From: Rhizobium sp. 9140
Lineage (GTDB): Bacteria; Pseudomonadota; Alphaproteobacteria; Rhizobiales; Rhizobiaceae
DNA: 64,000 bases
Direction of reading: 5' to 3'
NCBI RefSeq assembly: GCF_900067135.1
Contig: NZ_FJUR01000001.1
Location: 486,501 to 550,500, forward strand
A program made the position numbers and the translations under genes. Below are positions 8,520 to 16,834 of this stretch, piece by piece (positions within the stretch are counted from its first letter, which is position 1; each line of letters begins with the position of its first letter). The notes under the pieces were generated by a model. That model was not told the DNA's origin, ran no database searches, and saw only the letters and a list, made by a program, of their open reading frames with translations.

Positions 8520-9083
8520 TTATTCTGCAGACTTTGCGTCTTCGGCAGCCTTTGCAGCGGCGGCCTCTTCAGCGGCCTTGGCGGCGGCGGCCTCAGCGGC
8601 TGCGGCTTCTGCTGCTGCCTTTTCGGCGGCGAGCGCCTGGGCAGCTGCAACCTTTTCAGCTTCCAGACGGGCCTTTTCCTCGGCAGCCGACTGGCGAGCC
8701 GTGTCGTTCAGCTTGCGGGCGCGCGTGCCGGTGTTCTCGACGATACGAGCCGACTTGCCGCGACGATCGCGCAGGTAATAGAGCTTGGCGCGACGGACCT
8801 TACCGCGGCGAACGATCTCGACGCTTTCGACCATCGGCGAATAGACCGGGAATACGCGCTCGACGCCTTCGCCGTAGGAGATCTTGCGAACGGTGAAGCT
8901 CTCGTTGATGCCGCCACCCGAACGGGCGATGCAGACGCCTTCATAGGCCTGCACGCGGGTACGGGTCCCTTCCGTCACGCGTACGTTGACGCGGAGCGTG
9001 TCGCCTGCGGAGAATTCCGGGAGGGTACGCTTGGCTTCGATCTTGGCGGCCTGTTCGGCTTCCAGCTGCTGGATGATGTTCAT
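8520..9083 (-). CDS. rplS: 50S ribosomal protein L19 with long alanine-rich tail
   Basis: The 187-residue product contains a complete L19 domain in its first 125 or so residues ([51 protein letters not shown]). L19 sits at the 30S-50S interface. A tail of about 60 residues follows, composed almost only of Ala, Glu and Lys and predicted helical. E. coli L19 is about 115 residues; extended tails are typical of rhizobial L19. A promoter and leader lie upstream (separate entries). The gene is monocistronic, read away from the GNAT gene. Confidence 0.96.
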   Translation of the reverse strand: MNIIQQLEAEQAAKIEAKRTLPEFSAGDTLRVNVRVTEGTRTRVQAYEGVCIARSGGGINESFTVRKISYGEGVERVFPVYSPMVESVEIVRRGKVRRAKLYYLRDRRGKSARIVENTGTRARKLNDTARQSAAEEKARLEAEKVAAAQALAAEKAAAEAAAAEAAAAKAAEEAAAAKAAEDAKSAE

Positions 9084-9087
9084 CGGT

Positions 9088-9195
9088 TTAACCTTGCTTT
9101 CTTCTCAAACAGTCAGAGCGCCAGGTGTGTCCTTCGGGCAATGCCTCTGGACAGGTCTCTTCCGGTTGAAGAGCGTCGGCGGATACACCATTCAT
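9088..9195 (-). other. Small open frame in the rplS leader
   Basis: A 35-codon frame (product beginning MNGVSADALQ and ending RRKQG) lies wholly inside the predicted rplS leader and stops four bases before the rplS start. A CTCTTC/GAAGAG hairpin lies within it. Its end position would allow translational coupling to rplS, but there is no strong ribosome site before its ATG, so it may be non-coding leader RNA. Confidence 0.2.
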
Positions 9196-9232
9196 TGTTG
9201 ACGGTCGCGGGCGGAACCCGAGCCGGTGCGGC

Positions 9233-9261
9233 CTATACACCGGGATCACCGATTTGTCACC
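9233..9261 (-). promoter_or_regulatory. Predicted rplS promoter
   Basis: Reading the minus strand, GGTGAC (9261-9256), a 17-base spacer and GTATAG (9238-9233) match CTTGAC-N17-CTATAT well. The promoter overlaps the last codons of the upstream GNAT gene and implies a leader of about 140 bases. Confidence 0.55.
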
Positions 9262-9787
9262 CCTTAACCGGCGGGATTCTGGCTGAAGCAGCGGGGCTTT
9301 CGAAGCGAAGAAGGCTTGTGTCGCCGTCATCGATCACCGCGACGCCATCGAAGGCTGCGGTAACGCTGCGCCAGAACAATCCTGCCACTACGTTCTCCCT
9401 GGCGACGCCAAGCTCCCAGACACCCGGATGCCGCGCAAACAGTCGGTTGGCCGCATATTGTCCAAGGCCCGTTCTGTGGAATTCCGACACCACGCAGAAT
9501 TCCGCCATCGCATGATCGACCGGCACTCCTGAGCACGAATGGCGGTTGACCAGGGCAAAACCCGCGGGATTCCACGCATCCTCCTGCACAACCTCGATCA
9601 GATAGGCCCAACGATCAATGTCTTCGAAATAAAGATCGAAATAGGGGTAGGCGGGATCGACGGAGCAGAAGGCGGAAAGCCCATGGAGATACGCATCGAG
9701 AAGATCTCGCAGCACGCCCTTATCGCGTACAGTGGCCTGTCGAATGCGCCAAATGTCGTTTTTCGAAGAAATGTCGGACAAAGTCAT
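9257..9787 (-). CDS. GNAT family N-acetyltransferase
   Basis: A 176-residue protein with GNAT-like order: an N-terminal WRIRQATVRD strand and helix, a central AEFCVVSEFHRTGLGQYAAN that corresponds to motif A (pyrophosphate-binding loop, here RTGLGQ instead of the usual Q/R-x-x-G-x-G/A), and a C-terminal motif around ARENVVAGLFWRS. It is expected to transfer an acetyl group from acetyl-CoA to an unknown substrate. The last bases overlap the predicted rplS promoter. Confidence 0.75.
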   Translation of the reverse strand: MTLSDISSKNDIWRIRQATVRDKGVLRDLLDAYLHGLSAFCSVDPAYPYFDLYFEDIDRWAYLIEVVQEDAWNPAGFALVNRHSCSGVPVDHAMAEFCVVSEFHRTGLGQYAANRLFARHPGVWELGVARENVVAGLFWRSVTAAFDGVAVIDDGDTSLLRFESPAASARIPPVKG

Positions 9788-9876
9788 ACAGAGACGCTCC
9801 TTGCGCGGACAAGCGTCCTTGCGTTTATGCGCGAGGGCTATACCACGAAAAACAGCCCTTTTTCGATGAGTCGCCG

Positions 9877-10623
9877 ATGTCCGTCACAACCGCCGTTCTT
9901 CTTTTTCTCGCCGGCTTCCTGTCGAGTGCCGTCAATGCGGTGGCGGGCGGTGGCACGTTCCTCACCTTCGGCGCGATGACGCTGGCCGGCCTGCCGCCGA
10001 TCGTCGCCAATGCGACCTCTTCCATCGTGCAGTTCCCCGGTTACATCACCTCGGCGCTGGCCTATCGGCGCGAGTTGATGGCCGACCGGCGGATGGCGGT
10101 CATGCTGGGGCTTCTCTCGGCCGTCGGCGGCCTCATCGGCGCCGGCATCCTCCTGATGCTGTCCAATCCGTCGTTCCGGGCGCTCGTTCCGTGGCTCCTG
10201 CTGGGTGCGACGGCGATCTTTGCGGCCGGTCCGTTGTTGCGCCCGACGTCGCGAGAGGTTGGCGCGCCGCTCGGTGTCCTCGGCCTTCTCGGGCAGTTCG
10301 CGACGTCGATCTATGGCGGATTCTTCGGGGCGGGCATGGGCATCATGATGCTGGCCGTGCTGGGGCTGACGGCCGGCGGCGGATATCACCGGATCAATGC
10401 GCTGAAGAACCTGCTCGCCGTGGTCATCGCCGCCATCGCCGTGGTCGTCTTCACCTTTGGCGGGGTCGTCTCCTGGCTGGAAGCAGCCGTGATGATCCCG
10501 GGCGGGGCGCTCGGCGGCTATAGCGGCGTCTGGCTGGCGCGCCGCATCCCGCAAGCGATCATCCGCGCCTTCGTCGTTGCGGTCGGCCTGCTGCTCGCCT
10601 TCTATTATTTCGTGACCGGCTGA
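9877..10623 (+). CDS. TauE/SafE family sulfite/anion exporter-like permease
   Basis: A 248-residue polytopic membrane protein of the TauE/SafE (former DUF81) family. It has about eight helices and the family repeat visible as FLSSAVNAVAGGGTFLTF in the first half and GGFFGAGMGIMMLA in the second. Members are thought to move sulfur-containing anions such as sulfite or sulfoacetate across the inner membrane; the substrate here is unknown. The gene lies on the opposite strand between trmD and rplS, genes often close together in rhizobia, so it may be an insertion into that block. Confidence 0.88.
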   Translation: MSVTTAVLLFLAGFLSSAVNAVAGGGTFLTFGAMTLAGLPPIVANATSSIVQFPGYITSALAYRRELMADRRMAVMLGLLSAVGGLIGAGILLMLSNPSFRALVPWLLLGATAIFAAGPLLRPTSREVGAPLGVLGLLGQFATSIYGGFFGAGMGIMMLAVLGLTAGGGYHRINALKNLLAVVIAAIAVVVFTFGGVVSWLEAAVMIPGGALGGYSGVWLARRIPQAIIRAFVVAVGLLLAFYYFVTG

Positions 10624-10634
10624 GACAAATGGGG

Positions 10635-11324
10635 CTAAGACAGCAGATCGGGCCGGCGCTCCCGCGTCAGCCGCTCGGCCTCCGCCCGTCGCCAGCGCTC
10701 GATAGCGCCGTGATTGCCGGAGGTCAGTACGGCGGGGATCTCCCGCTCTTCGAAGACCTGCGGCCGCGTATAATGCGGATGCTCCAGCAGCCCGCCCTCG
10801 AAGCTTTCATGCACGCCTGAAAGCGCGTTGCCCATGACGCCGGGCAGGATACGCACGACGGCATCGAGCAGCGTCAGCGCCGCAGGTTCGCCGCCCGAGA
10901 GGATGTAATCGCCGATCGAGACCTCTTCGAGCGCGCGCGCATCGATAATCCGCTGATCGACGCCCTCGAACCGGCCGCAGACGATGACGGCTCCCGGCCC
11001 GGCAGCGATCTCGCGCACCCGCGCCTGGCTCAGCGGGCGCCCGCGCGGGCTCATCAGCAGTCTTGGCCGCGCATCATCGCTCGACACGTGGTCGATGGCG
11101 CGCCCGAGAATATCCGCCCGCAGCACCATGCCCGCGCCGCCGCCGGCCGGCGTATCATCCACGGTCCGGTGCCTGTCCTCGGCAAAGTCGCGAATCTGCA
11201 CGGCATCGAGCGACCATTGTCCACGCTCCAGCGCCCTGCCTGCCAGCGAATGGCCGAGATGTCCGGGAAACATCTCCGGATAGAGCGTCAGGACGGTGGC
11301 GCGGAACGCCATGGTGGCGCTCAT
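10635..11324 (-). CDS. trmD: tRNA (guanine-N1-)-methyltransferase
   Basis: A 229-residue SPOUT-class enzyme that methylates G37 of tRNAs reading CNN codons and so prevents frameshifting. Family motifs are visible: [15 protein letters not shown] at the start, [13 protein letters not shown], the trefoil-knot segment [13 protein letters not shown], and [14 protein letters not shown], which binds S-adenosylmethionine. The C-terminal domain ends in ERRPDLL. Its ATG overlaps the stop of rimM by four bases, showing translational coupling in the rpsP-rimM-trmD operon. Confidence 0.97.
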   Translation of the reverse strand: MSATMAFRATVLTLYPEMFPGHLGHSLAGRALERGQWSLDAVQIRDFAEDRHRTVDDTPAGGGAGMVLRADILGRAIDHVSSDDARPRLLMSPRGRPLSQARVREIAAGPGAVIVCGRFEGVDQRIIDARALEEVSIGDYILSGGEPAALTLLDAVVRILPGVMGNALSGVHESFEGGLLEHPHYTRPQVFEEREIPAVLTSGNHGAIERWRRAEAERLTRERRPDLLS

Positions 11325-11887
11325 TCGTCGGACGCGTCGGGATCGAACGGCCCGGCCGGATCGTCCTTGTCATCGACCAGACCGGCGGCCACGGGATCGA
11401 CCAGCAGCGTGCCGCCCTCAAGGTCGATCTCGAGCACGGAGAATTCGGAAAACGGAATGAGAACCGGACGTCGGCCAGGGCCTTTGAGCTCCAGAAGGTC
11501 GCCGGCTCCGAAATCGAACACGCCGGTCACCACGCCATAGCTCTTGCCCTCGGCGTCCTTCGCCTCCAGCCCTTCGAGATCGGCATAGAAGAACTCGTCC
11601 TCGTCGAGATCGTCGTCCGGCAGGTTTTCCCGCTCGATGAACAGGTCGAGCCCGTTCAGCGCCTCGGCGGCCGTCCGGTCGTTGATGCCGCGAAAGCGGA
11701 CGACCACGACGTTCTTGCTCTCGCGCACCTCCAGCACCTCGAAGACGCGGCCGTCCTCGCTGTGGAGATGACCATAGTCGCCCAGCGCCGTCGGCTCTTC
11801 GGCAAAGCTCTTCACGCGGACTTCGCCGCGCAACCCTTGCGCGCCCCCGATCGTGCCCATCAGGACGGGATTCTTCAGCTTGCTCAT
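11321..11887 (-). CDS. rimM: 16S rRNA processing protein RimM
   Basis: This 188-residue protein is the assembly factor for the 30S head that binds S19 and promotes 16S rRNA maturation. The N-terminal domain begins [21 protein letters not shown], the typical RimM entry, and the PRC-barrel half contains [11 protein letters not shown] and [12 protein letters not shown]. An acidic tail ([13 protein letters not shown]) follows. It lies about 107 bases after rpsP, with a strong hairpin between them, and overlaps trmD by four bases. Confidence 0.95.
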   Translation of the reverse strand: MSKLKNPVLMGTIGGAQGLRGEVRVKSFAEEPTALGDYGHLHSEDGRVFEVLEVRESKNVVVVRFRGINDRTAAEALNGLDLFIERENLPDDDLDEDEFFYADLEGLEAKDAEGKSYGVVTGVFDFGAGDLLELKGPGRRPVLIPFSEFSVLEIDLEGGTLLVDPVAAGLVDDKDDPAGPFDPDASDE

Positions 11888-11931
11888 CGATGAACCGTTC
11901 TTGAGATCATTCGTCGGAAAGATTTCGCGAC

Positions 11932-11970
11932 CCCATAAACGAAAACGGGCGGCATGAAAATGCCGCCCGT
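11932..11970 (-). terminator. Hairpin and T-rich tail between rpsP and rimM
   Basis: ACGGGCGGCAT and ATGCCGCCCGT form a perfect 11-bp stem with a four-base loop, followed on the minus strand by TTTTCGTTTAT. It lies inside an otherwise continuous operon, so it probably makes rpsP more abundant than rimM-trmD by partial termination or protects the upstream mRNA 3' end. Confidence 0.75.
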
Positions 11971-11994
11971 CCCCGAAGATGCGTAAAGGGTCGA

Positions 11995-12357
11995 TTACTC
12001 GGCAGCGGCAGCAGCGGCGTCTTCGGCCTTCTGCTTGGCTTCGGCGGCGCGCTCGGTCGCCTTCTTGCCGGGCTTACCCTTGGTCGGGTTGCTACGGGCT
12101 TCGCGCGTCACGATGCCGGCTTCGCTGAGGAAGCGCAGAACGCGGTCGGTCGGCAGGGCGCCGTGGTCGAGCCAATGCTGGATGCGCTCGTTGTTCAGTT
12201 CAACGCGCTTGGCATCGTCCTTGGCAAGCATCGGGTTCCACGAGCCGACCTTTTCGAGAAAGCGGCCGTCGCGGGGCGAACGGGCGTCGGCGATGACGAC
12301 CTGGTAGAACGGACGCTTCTTGGAACCGCCGCGGGCGAGACGAATTTTCAGTGCCAT
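11995..12357 (-). CDS. rpsP: 30S ribosomal protein S16
   Basis: The 120-residue product carries the S16 domain in the first 80 residues ([39 protein letters not shown]). A 35- to 40-residue tail rich in Lys, Glu and Ala follows, as in other rhizobial S16 proteins; E. coli S16 has 82 residues. S16 is an assembly protein of the 30S body. It lies 63 bases after the chorismate mutase gene, in the ffh operon. Confidence 0.96.
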   Translation of the reverse strand: MALKIRLARGGSKKRPFYQVVIADARSPRDGRFLEKVGSWNPMLAKDDAKRVELNNERIQHWLDHGALPTDRVLRFLSEAGIVTREARSNPTKGKPGKKATERAAEAKQKAEDAAAAAAE

Positions 12358-12420
12358 GTCAATAACTCCTTGAATGTTGGCGTGCCGCGGATGCGGCCTG
12401 ATGTCGGTATGCGAAAGCCG

Positions 12421-12741
12421 TCAATCCTTCAGATCGGCGGCGATGTCTTCGTGATGCCGGATGACTTCCTTGATGATGAAGTTCAGGAACTTCTCGGCGA
12501 AATCCGGATCCAGATGAGCGTCCTGTGCTAAGCGGCGCAGGCGTTCGATCTGGTATTCCTCGCGCGCCGGGTCGGCCGGCGGCAAATCGTGACGGGCTTT
12601 CAGAACGCCCACGGCCTTCGTGCAGCGGAAGCGCTCGGCAAGCATGTGCACCAGCGCCGCATCGATATTGTCGATCGACTGGCGGTAGCCGGAAAGCTCA
12701 TCGCGGATGGCAGGGTCGATGCTCATAGGGTCGATGCTCAT
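12421..12741 (-). CDS. Chorismate mutase (AroQ class)
   Basis: A 106-residue all-helical chorismate mutase that turns chorismate into prephenate for Phe and Tyr. The helix 1 signature is IRDELSGYRQSIDNIDAALVHM, and RFRCTKAVGVLKA with the catalytic Arg and Lys follows; the last helix has FLNFIIKEVIRHHE. The first 15 bases of the gene are an exact tandem duplication, so the product starts MSIDPMSIDP. GTGAGG before the first ATG (and none before the second) supports the upstream start. The stop of ffh lies seven bases upstream, so the genes are coupled. Confidence 0.92.
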   Translation of the reverse strand: MSIDPMSIDPAIRDELSGYRQSIDNIDAALVHMLAERFRCTKAVGVLKARHDLPPADPAREEYQIERLRRLAQDAHLDPDFAEKFLNFIIKEVIRHHEDIAADLKD

Positions 12742-12748
12742 ACGGGCC

Positions 12749-14305
12749 TCACTTCTTCTTCGGCAGGCCGGGAAGGCCCGGGAAGCCGCCGCCAAGGCCG
12801 GGCAGCTTGCCGCCGCCGAGACCCGGAAGGCCTCCCATACCGCCCGGCATTCCCTTGCCGAGGCCGGCCGCTTCCGCCTGCTTCTGCAGCGCTTCCAGCT
12901 GCTTGGGGTCGAGGCTCGACAGGTCGCCCATGCCGCCACCCATGCCACCGAGACCCATCTTGCCGGCCAGGCCGCCCATCATCTGCTTCATCATGCCGCC
13001 GCCCTTCTTGCCGCCCATGGCCTTCATCATGTCGGCCATCTGGCGGTGCATCTTGAGCAGCTTGTTGATGTCGGCGGCATCCGTGCCGGAGCCGGCCGCG
13101 ATGCGCTTCTTGCGGGAATGCTTGAGGAGATCGGGATTGGCGCGCTCGGCCTTGGTCATGGACGAAATGATCGCCATCTGGCGCTTGAACATGCGGTCGT
13201 CGAGACCGGCTGCGGCCATCTTGTCCTTCATGCCGGACATGCCGGGCATCATGCCCATGATACCGCCCATGCCGCCCATCTTCTGCATCTGGGAGAGCTG
13301 GTCGGAGAGATCGTTGAGGTCGAACTTGCCCGACTTCATCTTGGCGGCCATGGCCGCCGCCTTCTCGGCATCGATATTCTCGGCGGCCTTCTCGACCAGC
13401 GACACGATGTCGCCCATGCCGAGGATGCGGTCGGCGACCCGGCGCGGATGGAACTCGTCCAGCTCCGACATCTTCTCGCCGACGCCGATCAGCTTGATCG
13501 GCTTGCCGGTGACGGCGCGCATGGAAAGCGCCGCACCGCCACGGCCATCGCCATCCATGCGGGTCAGCACGAGGCCGGTGATGCCGACGCGCTCATCGAA
13601 GTTGCGGGCGAGGTTCACGGCATCCTGACCGGTCAGCGCATCGGCGACCAGCAGGATTTCATGCGGGTTCGAGCGCCGCTTGATCTCGGCCATCTCGATC
13701 ATCAGCGGCTCGTCGATATGCGTGCGGCCGGCGGTGTCGAGGATGACGACGTCATGGCCGCCAAGCTTTGCCGCCTGCACGGCACGCGCGGCGATATCGG
13801 TCGGCGACTGCCCGGCGATCACAGGCAGCGTGTCGATGCCCGCCTGCACGCCGAGCTGGCGCAGCTGTTCCTGGGCTGCCGGCCGACGCGTGTCGAGCGA
13901 GGCCATCAGGACCTTCTTCTTGTCGCGCGTGTTCAGCCGGTGGGCGATCTTGCCCGAGGTCGTGGTCTTGCCCGAGCCCTGCAGACCGACCATCATGATG
14001 ACGACGGGGGCGGGCGCATTGAGATCAATGGAAACGCCGGTGGCGCCCAGCATCTCGACCAGCTCGTCATGGACGATCTTGACGACCATCTGCCCGGGCT
14101 TGATCGATTTCAGAACGTTCGCGCCGACGGCTTTTTCGCGCACGCGATCGGTGAAGGACCGCACGACTTCCAGCGCCACGTCGGCTTCCAGCAGCGCACG
14201 GCGAACCTCGCGCAGGGCAGCCGAAACATCGGCTTCCGACAGCGCACCGCGTCCCGTCAATCCATTGAGGATCGAACCAAGGCGGTCCTGGAGGCTTTCA
14301 AACAT
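12749..14305 (-). CDS. ffh: Signal recognition particle protein Ffh
   Basis: The 518-residue SRP54 homologue binds signal sequences of nascent membrane proteins and delivers ribosomes to FtsY. The N domain (FESLQDRLGSILNGL) is followed by the GTPase domain with GLQGSGKTTTSGK, DTAGRTHIDE and TRMDGDGRGG. The C-terminal M domain is very rich in methionine and glycine (many MGG repeats), longer than in E. coli (453 residues). FtsY, its receptor, is also in this window. It is the first gene of the ffh-chorismate mutase-rpsP-rimM-trmD operon. Confidence 0.97.
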   Translation of the reverse strand: MFESLQDRLGSILNGLTGRGALSEADVSAALREVRRALLEADVALEVVRSFTDRVREKAVGANVLKSIKPGQMVVKIVHDELVEMLGATGVSIDLNAPAPVVIMMVGLQGSGKTTTSGKIAHRLNTRDKKKVLMASLDTRRPAAQEQLRQLGVQAGIDTLPVIAGQSPTDIAARAVQAAKLGGHDVVILDTAGRTHIDEPLMIEMAEIKRRSNPHEILLVADALTGQDAVNLARNFDERVGITGLVLTRMDGDGRGGAALSMRAVTGKPIKLIGVGEKMSELDEFHPRRVADRILGMGDIVSLVEKAAENIDAEKAAAMAAKMKSGKFDLNDLSDQLSQMQKMGGMGGIMGMMPGMSGMKDKMAAAGLDDRMFKRQMAIISSMTKAERANPDLLKHSRKKRIAAGSGTDAADINKLLKMHRQMADMMKAMGGKKGGGMMKQMMGGLAGKMGLGGMGGGMGDLSSLDPKQLEALQKQAEAAGLGKGMPGGMGGLPGLGGGKLPGLGGGFPGLPGLPKKK

Positions 14306-14672
14306 CGGCTCTTCCTTCTCGTTTACGGCGATGCCGCAAACGTGGGTTCCGGGTCGTTTTCAAACAAGACGCAAAGCCGAACGGCACCCGAGGGCGCATC
14401 GCGCTGTCGGGTGTTGACCTCCGGGAACGTTTATACCTTGAAAGGGTCCCGGTCGGCGGCTCGGAGTCGTGTCTCGTCGCAGATGGAGCGCGGTAAACAG
14501 CAAACGGCCCGGAAAGTCAAGGCTTGCTACCTTCATGCTTCTCCGGGGCCATCGATCCAATACTGGAAGGTGCCGCTTTCCGATGGCGCCGGAAAGAAAA
14601 AGCCGCCATCATCACCTATCACGTCGGGCACCGACTGCTGCCAAAGACGACCGCTCGTTCACGGGGACATCG
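14306..14672. other. Divergent intergenic region between ffh and the MBL-fold gene
   Basis: The 367-base gap holds the ffh promoter on the minus strand and that of the next gene on the plus strand. GTATAA occurs on the minus strand near 14430 but without a good -35 at 17 bases. No credible gene or repeat is seen. Confidence 0.45.
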
Positions 14673-15761
14673 ATGAAACGCCGCACGTTCTTCAAATGGT
14701 CGCTCGCTGGCGCTGTCGCCGTCATGTCCGGCGGCTTCACCGCAAGGAGCAGCATGGCCGCGAACCGCTACTATAAAGGCCCCGTCAGCGACCATTTCGA
14801 CGGCACCCGCTTCTTCAATCCCGGCGGCGTCGAGCCCAACGGCTTCGGCGATCTCCTGCGGTGGAGATTTAACGGCCAGCGGGCAACCTGGCCCGAGACG
14901 CCCGATCCCCGCGCGACCGTGATCAAACCGGATGTATCAGTGACCGGGCAAAACATGCGCGTCACCATGGTCGGCCATGCCTCCATGCTGATCCAGGTGG
15001 CGGGCCTGAACATCCTCACCGATCCCGTCTGGTCGGAACGCGCGAGCCCCGTCTCCTTTGCCGGCCCGCGCCGCGTCTCGCCGCCCGGCATCCGCCTTGA
15101 GGATCTGCCGCGCATCGATGTCGTGCTGATCAGCCACAATCATTACGACCATCTCGATCAATCAACGATCGCGCGCCTCGATGCAGCCCATAAGCCGACC
15201 TTTGTCACGCCGCTCGGCAACGACATCTTCATCCGCAAGGCCGCACCGGATGCGCGGATCGCGCTCATGGACTGGGGCGATGCTTTGGACGTCAGGGATG
15301 GCATCTCGATCCACTGCGAGCCGGCGCATCACTGGTCGGCGCGCGGCCTCGGCGACCGGCGAAAGGCGCTGTGGGCGGCCTTCGTCATCTCGACGCCGGC
15401 CGGCCGGATCTACCATATCGGCGACACCGGCTTTCACGACGGCATCAACTACCGCGCGGCGGAGAAGACATATGGCAGCTTCCGCCTCGCCATCCTGCCG
15501 ATCGGCGCTTACGAGCCGCGTTGGTTCATGAAAGGGCAGCATCAGAACCCGGACGAAGCGATCCAGGGCATGCGTCTTGCCAACGCCGCCTATGTCGTCG
15601 GCCATCACTTCGCGACAATCCAGCTGACCGACGAGGCCATGGACGCGCCGGAAAGGGCGCTGGAGGCAGCGCTGGCAAAACATAACGTCGATCCCGCCCG
15701 CGTTCGCCCGCTCCATGCCGGCGAAGTCTTCGACGTGCCTCCGGAAAGGACCCCCGAATGA
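14673..15761 (+). CDS. Exported metallo-beta-lactamase-fold hydrolase (NAPE-PLD/RomA-like)
   Basis: A 362-residue protein beginning MKRRTFFKWSLAGAVAVMSGG, which looks like a twin-arginine-type or Sec signal. The MBL metal ligands are HNHYDHLD (HxHxDH), a later histidine in CEPAHHWSARG, GDTGFHDG and a final His in VGHHFATIQLTDE. The order and the segment FNPGG near residue 40 resemble the N-acylphosphatidylethanolamine phospholipase D/RomA group, so a lipid or outer-membrane role is possible but not shown. The ATG at 14673 is chosen because it yields the signal; the open frame runs further upstream. The stop overlaps the start of the ureohydrolase gene by four bases. Confidence 0.85.
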   Translation: MKRRTFFKWSLAGAVAVMSGGFTARSSMAANRYYKGPVSDHFDGTRFFNPGGVEPNGFGDLLRWRFNGQRATWPETPDPRATVIKPDVSVTGQNMRVTMVGHASMLIQVAGLNILTDPVWSERASPVSFAGPRRVSPPGIRLEDLPRIDVVLISHNHYDHLDQSTIARLDAAHKPTFVTPLGNDIFIRKAAPDARIALMDWGDALDVRDGISIHCEPAHHWSARGLGDRRKALWAAFVISTPAGRIYHIGDTGFHDGINYRAAEKTYGSFRLAILPIGAYEPRWFMKGQHQNPDEAIQGMRLANAAYVVGHHFATIQLTDEAMDAPERALEAALAKHNVDPARVRPLHAGEVFDVPPERTPE

Positions 15762-16717
15762 CCGCCCGCACCTTTCACCAGCCGGTGGATGCCGCCGAAA
15801 CGCCGCGCTTTGCCGGCCACTCCACCTTCATGCGGTTGCCCGCCGTCCAAGACGCCGGCGGCCTCGATATCGCGCTCGTCGGCATTCCGTGGGATGGCGG
15901 CACGACGAACCGGGCCGGCGCGCGCCACGGGCCGCGAGAGGTGCGCAACCAGTCGAGCCTGATGCGGCGCGTCCATCACGTCACCCTCACCGAGCCGTTC
16001 AGCATTGCCAATGTCGCCGATGTCGGCGATCTCGCCGTCAATCCGATTGATCTTCTCGATGGCCTGAAACGGATCGAAACCGGCATGCGCGCCATCGTCG
16101 AGACCGGAGCGATCCCGCTATCCGTCGGTGGCGATCACCTGACGACGCTGCCGGTCATGCGCGCGGTGGCCGCTGGCGGTGCGGTCGGCATGATCCATTT
16201 CGACGCGCATTCGGACACCAACGACACTTATTTCGGCGGCAATCGCTATACGCACGGTACGCCGTTCCGCCGCGCCATCGAGGAGGGGCTGCTCGATCCG
16301 AAACGCACGGTGCAGATCGGCATTCGCGGCTCGATCTACGCAACCGACGAGCACGACTGGGCGCGCGCCCAAGGCATCCGCGTCATCTATATGGAGGAAT
16401 GCATCCGGCGCGGCATCGCCGACGTGATGGCGGAAGCGCGCGCAATTGCAGGGAGCGGGCCGACCTATGTCAGCTTCGACATCGACTGCATCGACCCCTC
16501 CATGGCGCCCGGCACGGGGACGCCCGAGATCGGCGGCTTTACCACCCGCGAGGCGCAGGCGCTGGTGCGGGACCTTAAGGGCGTGCGGATCGTGGCGGCC
16601 GATGTCGTGGAGGTCGCGCCGCCCTTCGACATCGCGGGCATGACGGCGCTGGCTGGCGCGACCATTCTCTTCGAACTGCTCTGCGTGATCGCGGAGGGTG
16701 TCGCCGCGCGCCGTTGA
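15758..16717 (+). CDS. speB: Ureohydrolase of the agmatinase/guanidinobutyrase type
   Basis: A 319-residue binuclear manganese enzyme of the arginase superfamily. All metal-binding motifs are present: GGDH, FDAHSDTND and SFDIDCIDPSMAPG. The length and the GTGTPEIGG segment place it with agmatinases, guanidinobutyrases and guanidinopropionases, which release urea from a guanidino compound; the exact substrate cannot be read from the sequence, and the symbol is the usual one for this annotation. It is translationally coupled (ATGA) to the preceding MBL-fold gene. A GC-rich stem-loop covers its stop codon (16706-16725) without a T run. Confidence 0.85.
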   Translation: MTARTFHQPVDAAETPRFAGHSTFMRLPAVQDAGGLDIALVGIPWDGGTTNRAGARHGPREVRNQSSLMRRVHHVTLTEPFSIANVADVGDLAVNPIDLLDGLKRIETGMRAIVETGAIPLSVGGDHLTTLPVMRAVAAGGAVGMIHFDAHSDTNDTYFGGNRYTHGTPFRRAIEEGLLDPKRTVQIGIRGSIYATDEHDWARAQGIRVIYMEECIRRGIADVMAEARAIAGSGPTYVSFDIDCIDPSMAPGTGTPEIGGFTTREAQALVRDLKGVRIVAADVVEVAPPFDIAGMTALAGATILFELLCVIAEGVAARR

Positions 16718-16834
16718 CGGCGCGCCTCCGCTCATCCCGCCCTTTGACCGCCACGTCTCGCCCTCTGGTAATCCCGGGCATTTTCCGCCATATACGCCCT
16801 TTCTCACGGCCTTTGCGCAAACGTATGGACAGGC

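Noticed and set aside
12707..14776. Very long open frame (689 codons) on the plus strand opposite ffh
   Set aside because: High GC content keeps the antisense frame open. The product is a His/Ala/Arg-rich sequence with no domain, while ffh on the other strand is unmistakable.
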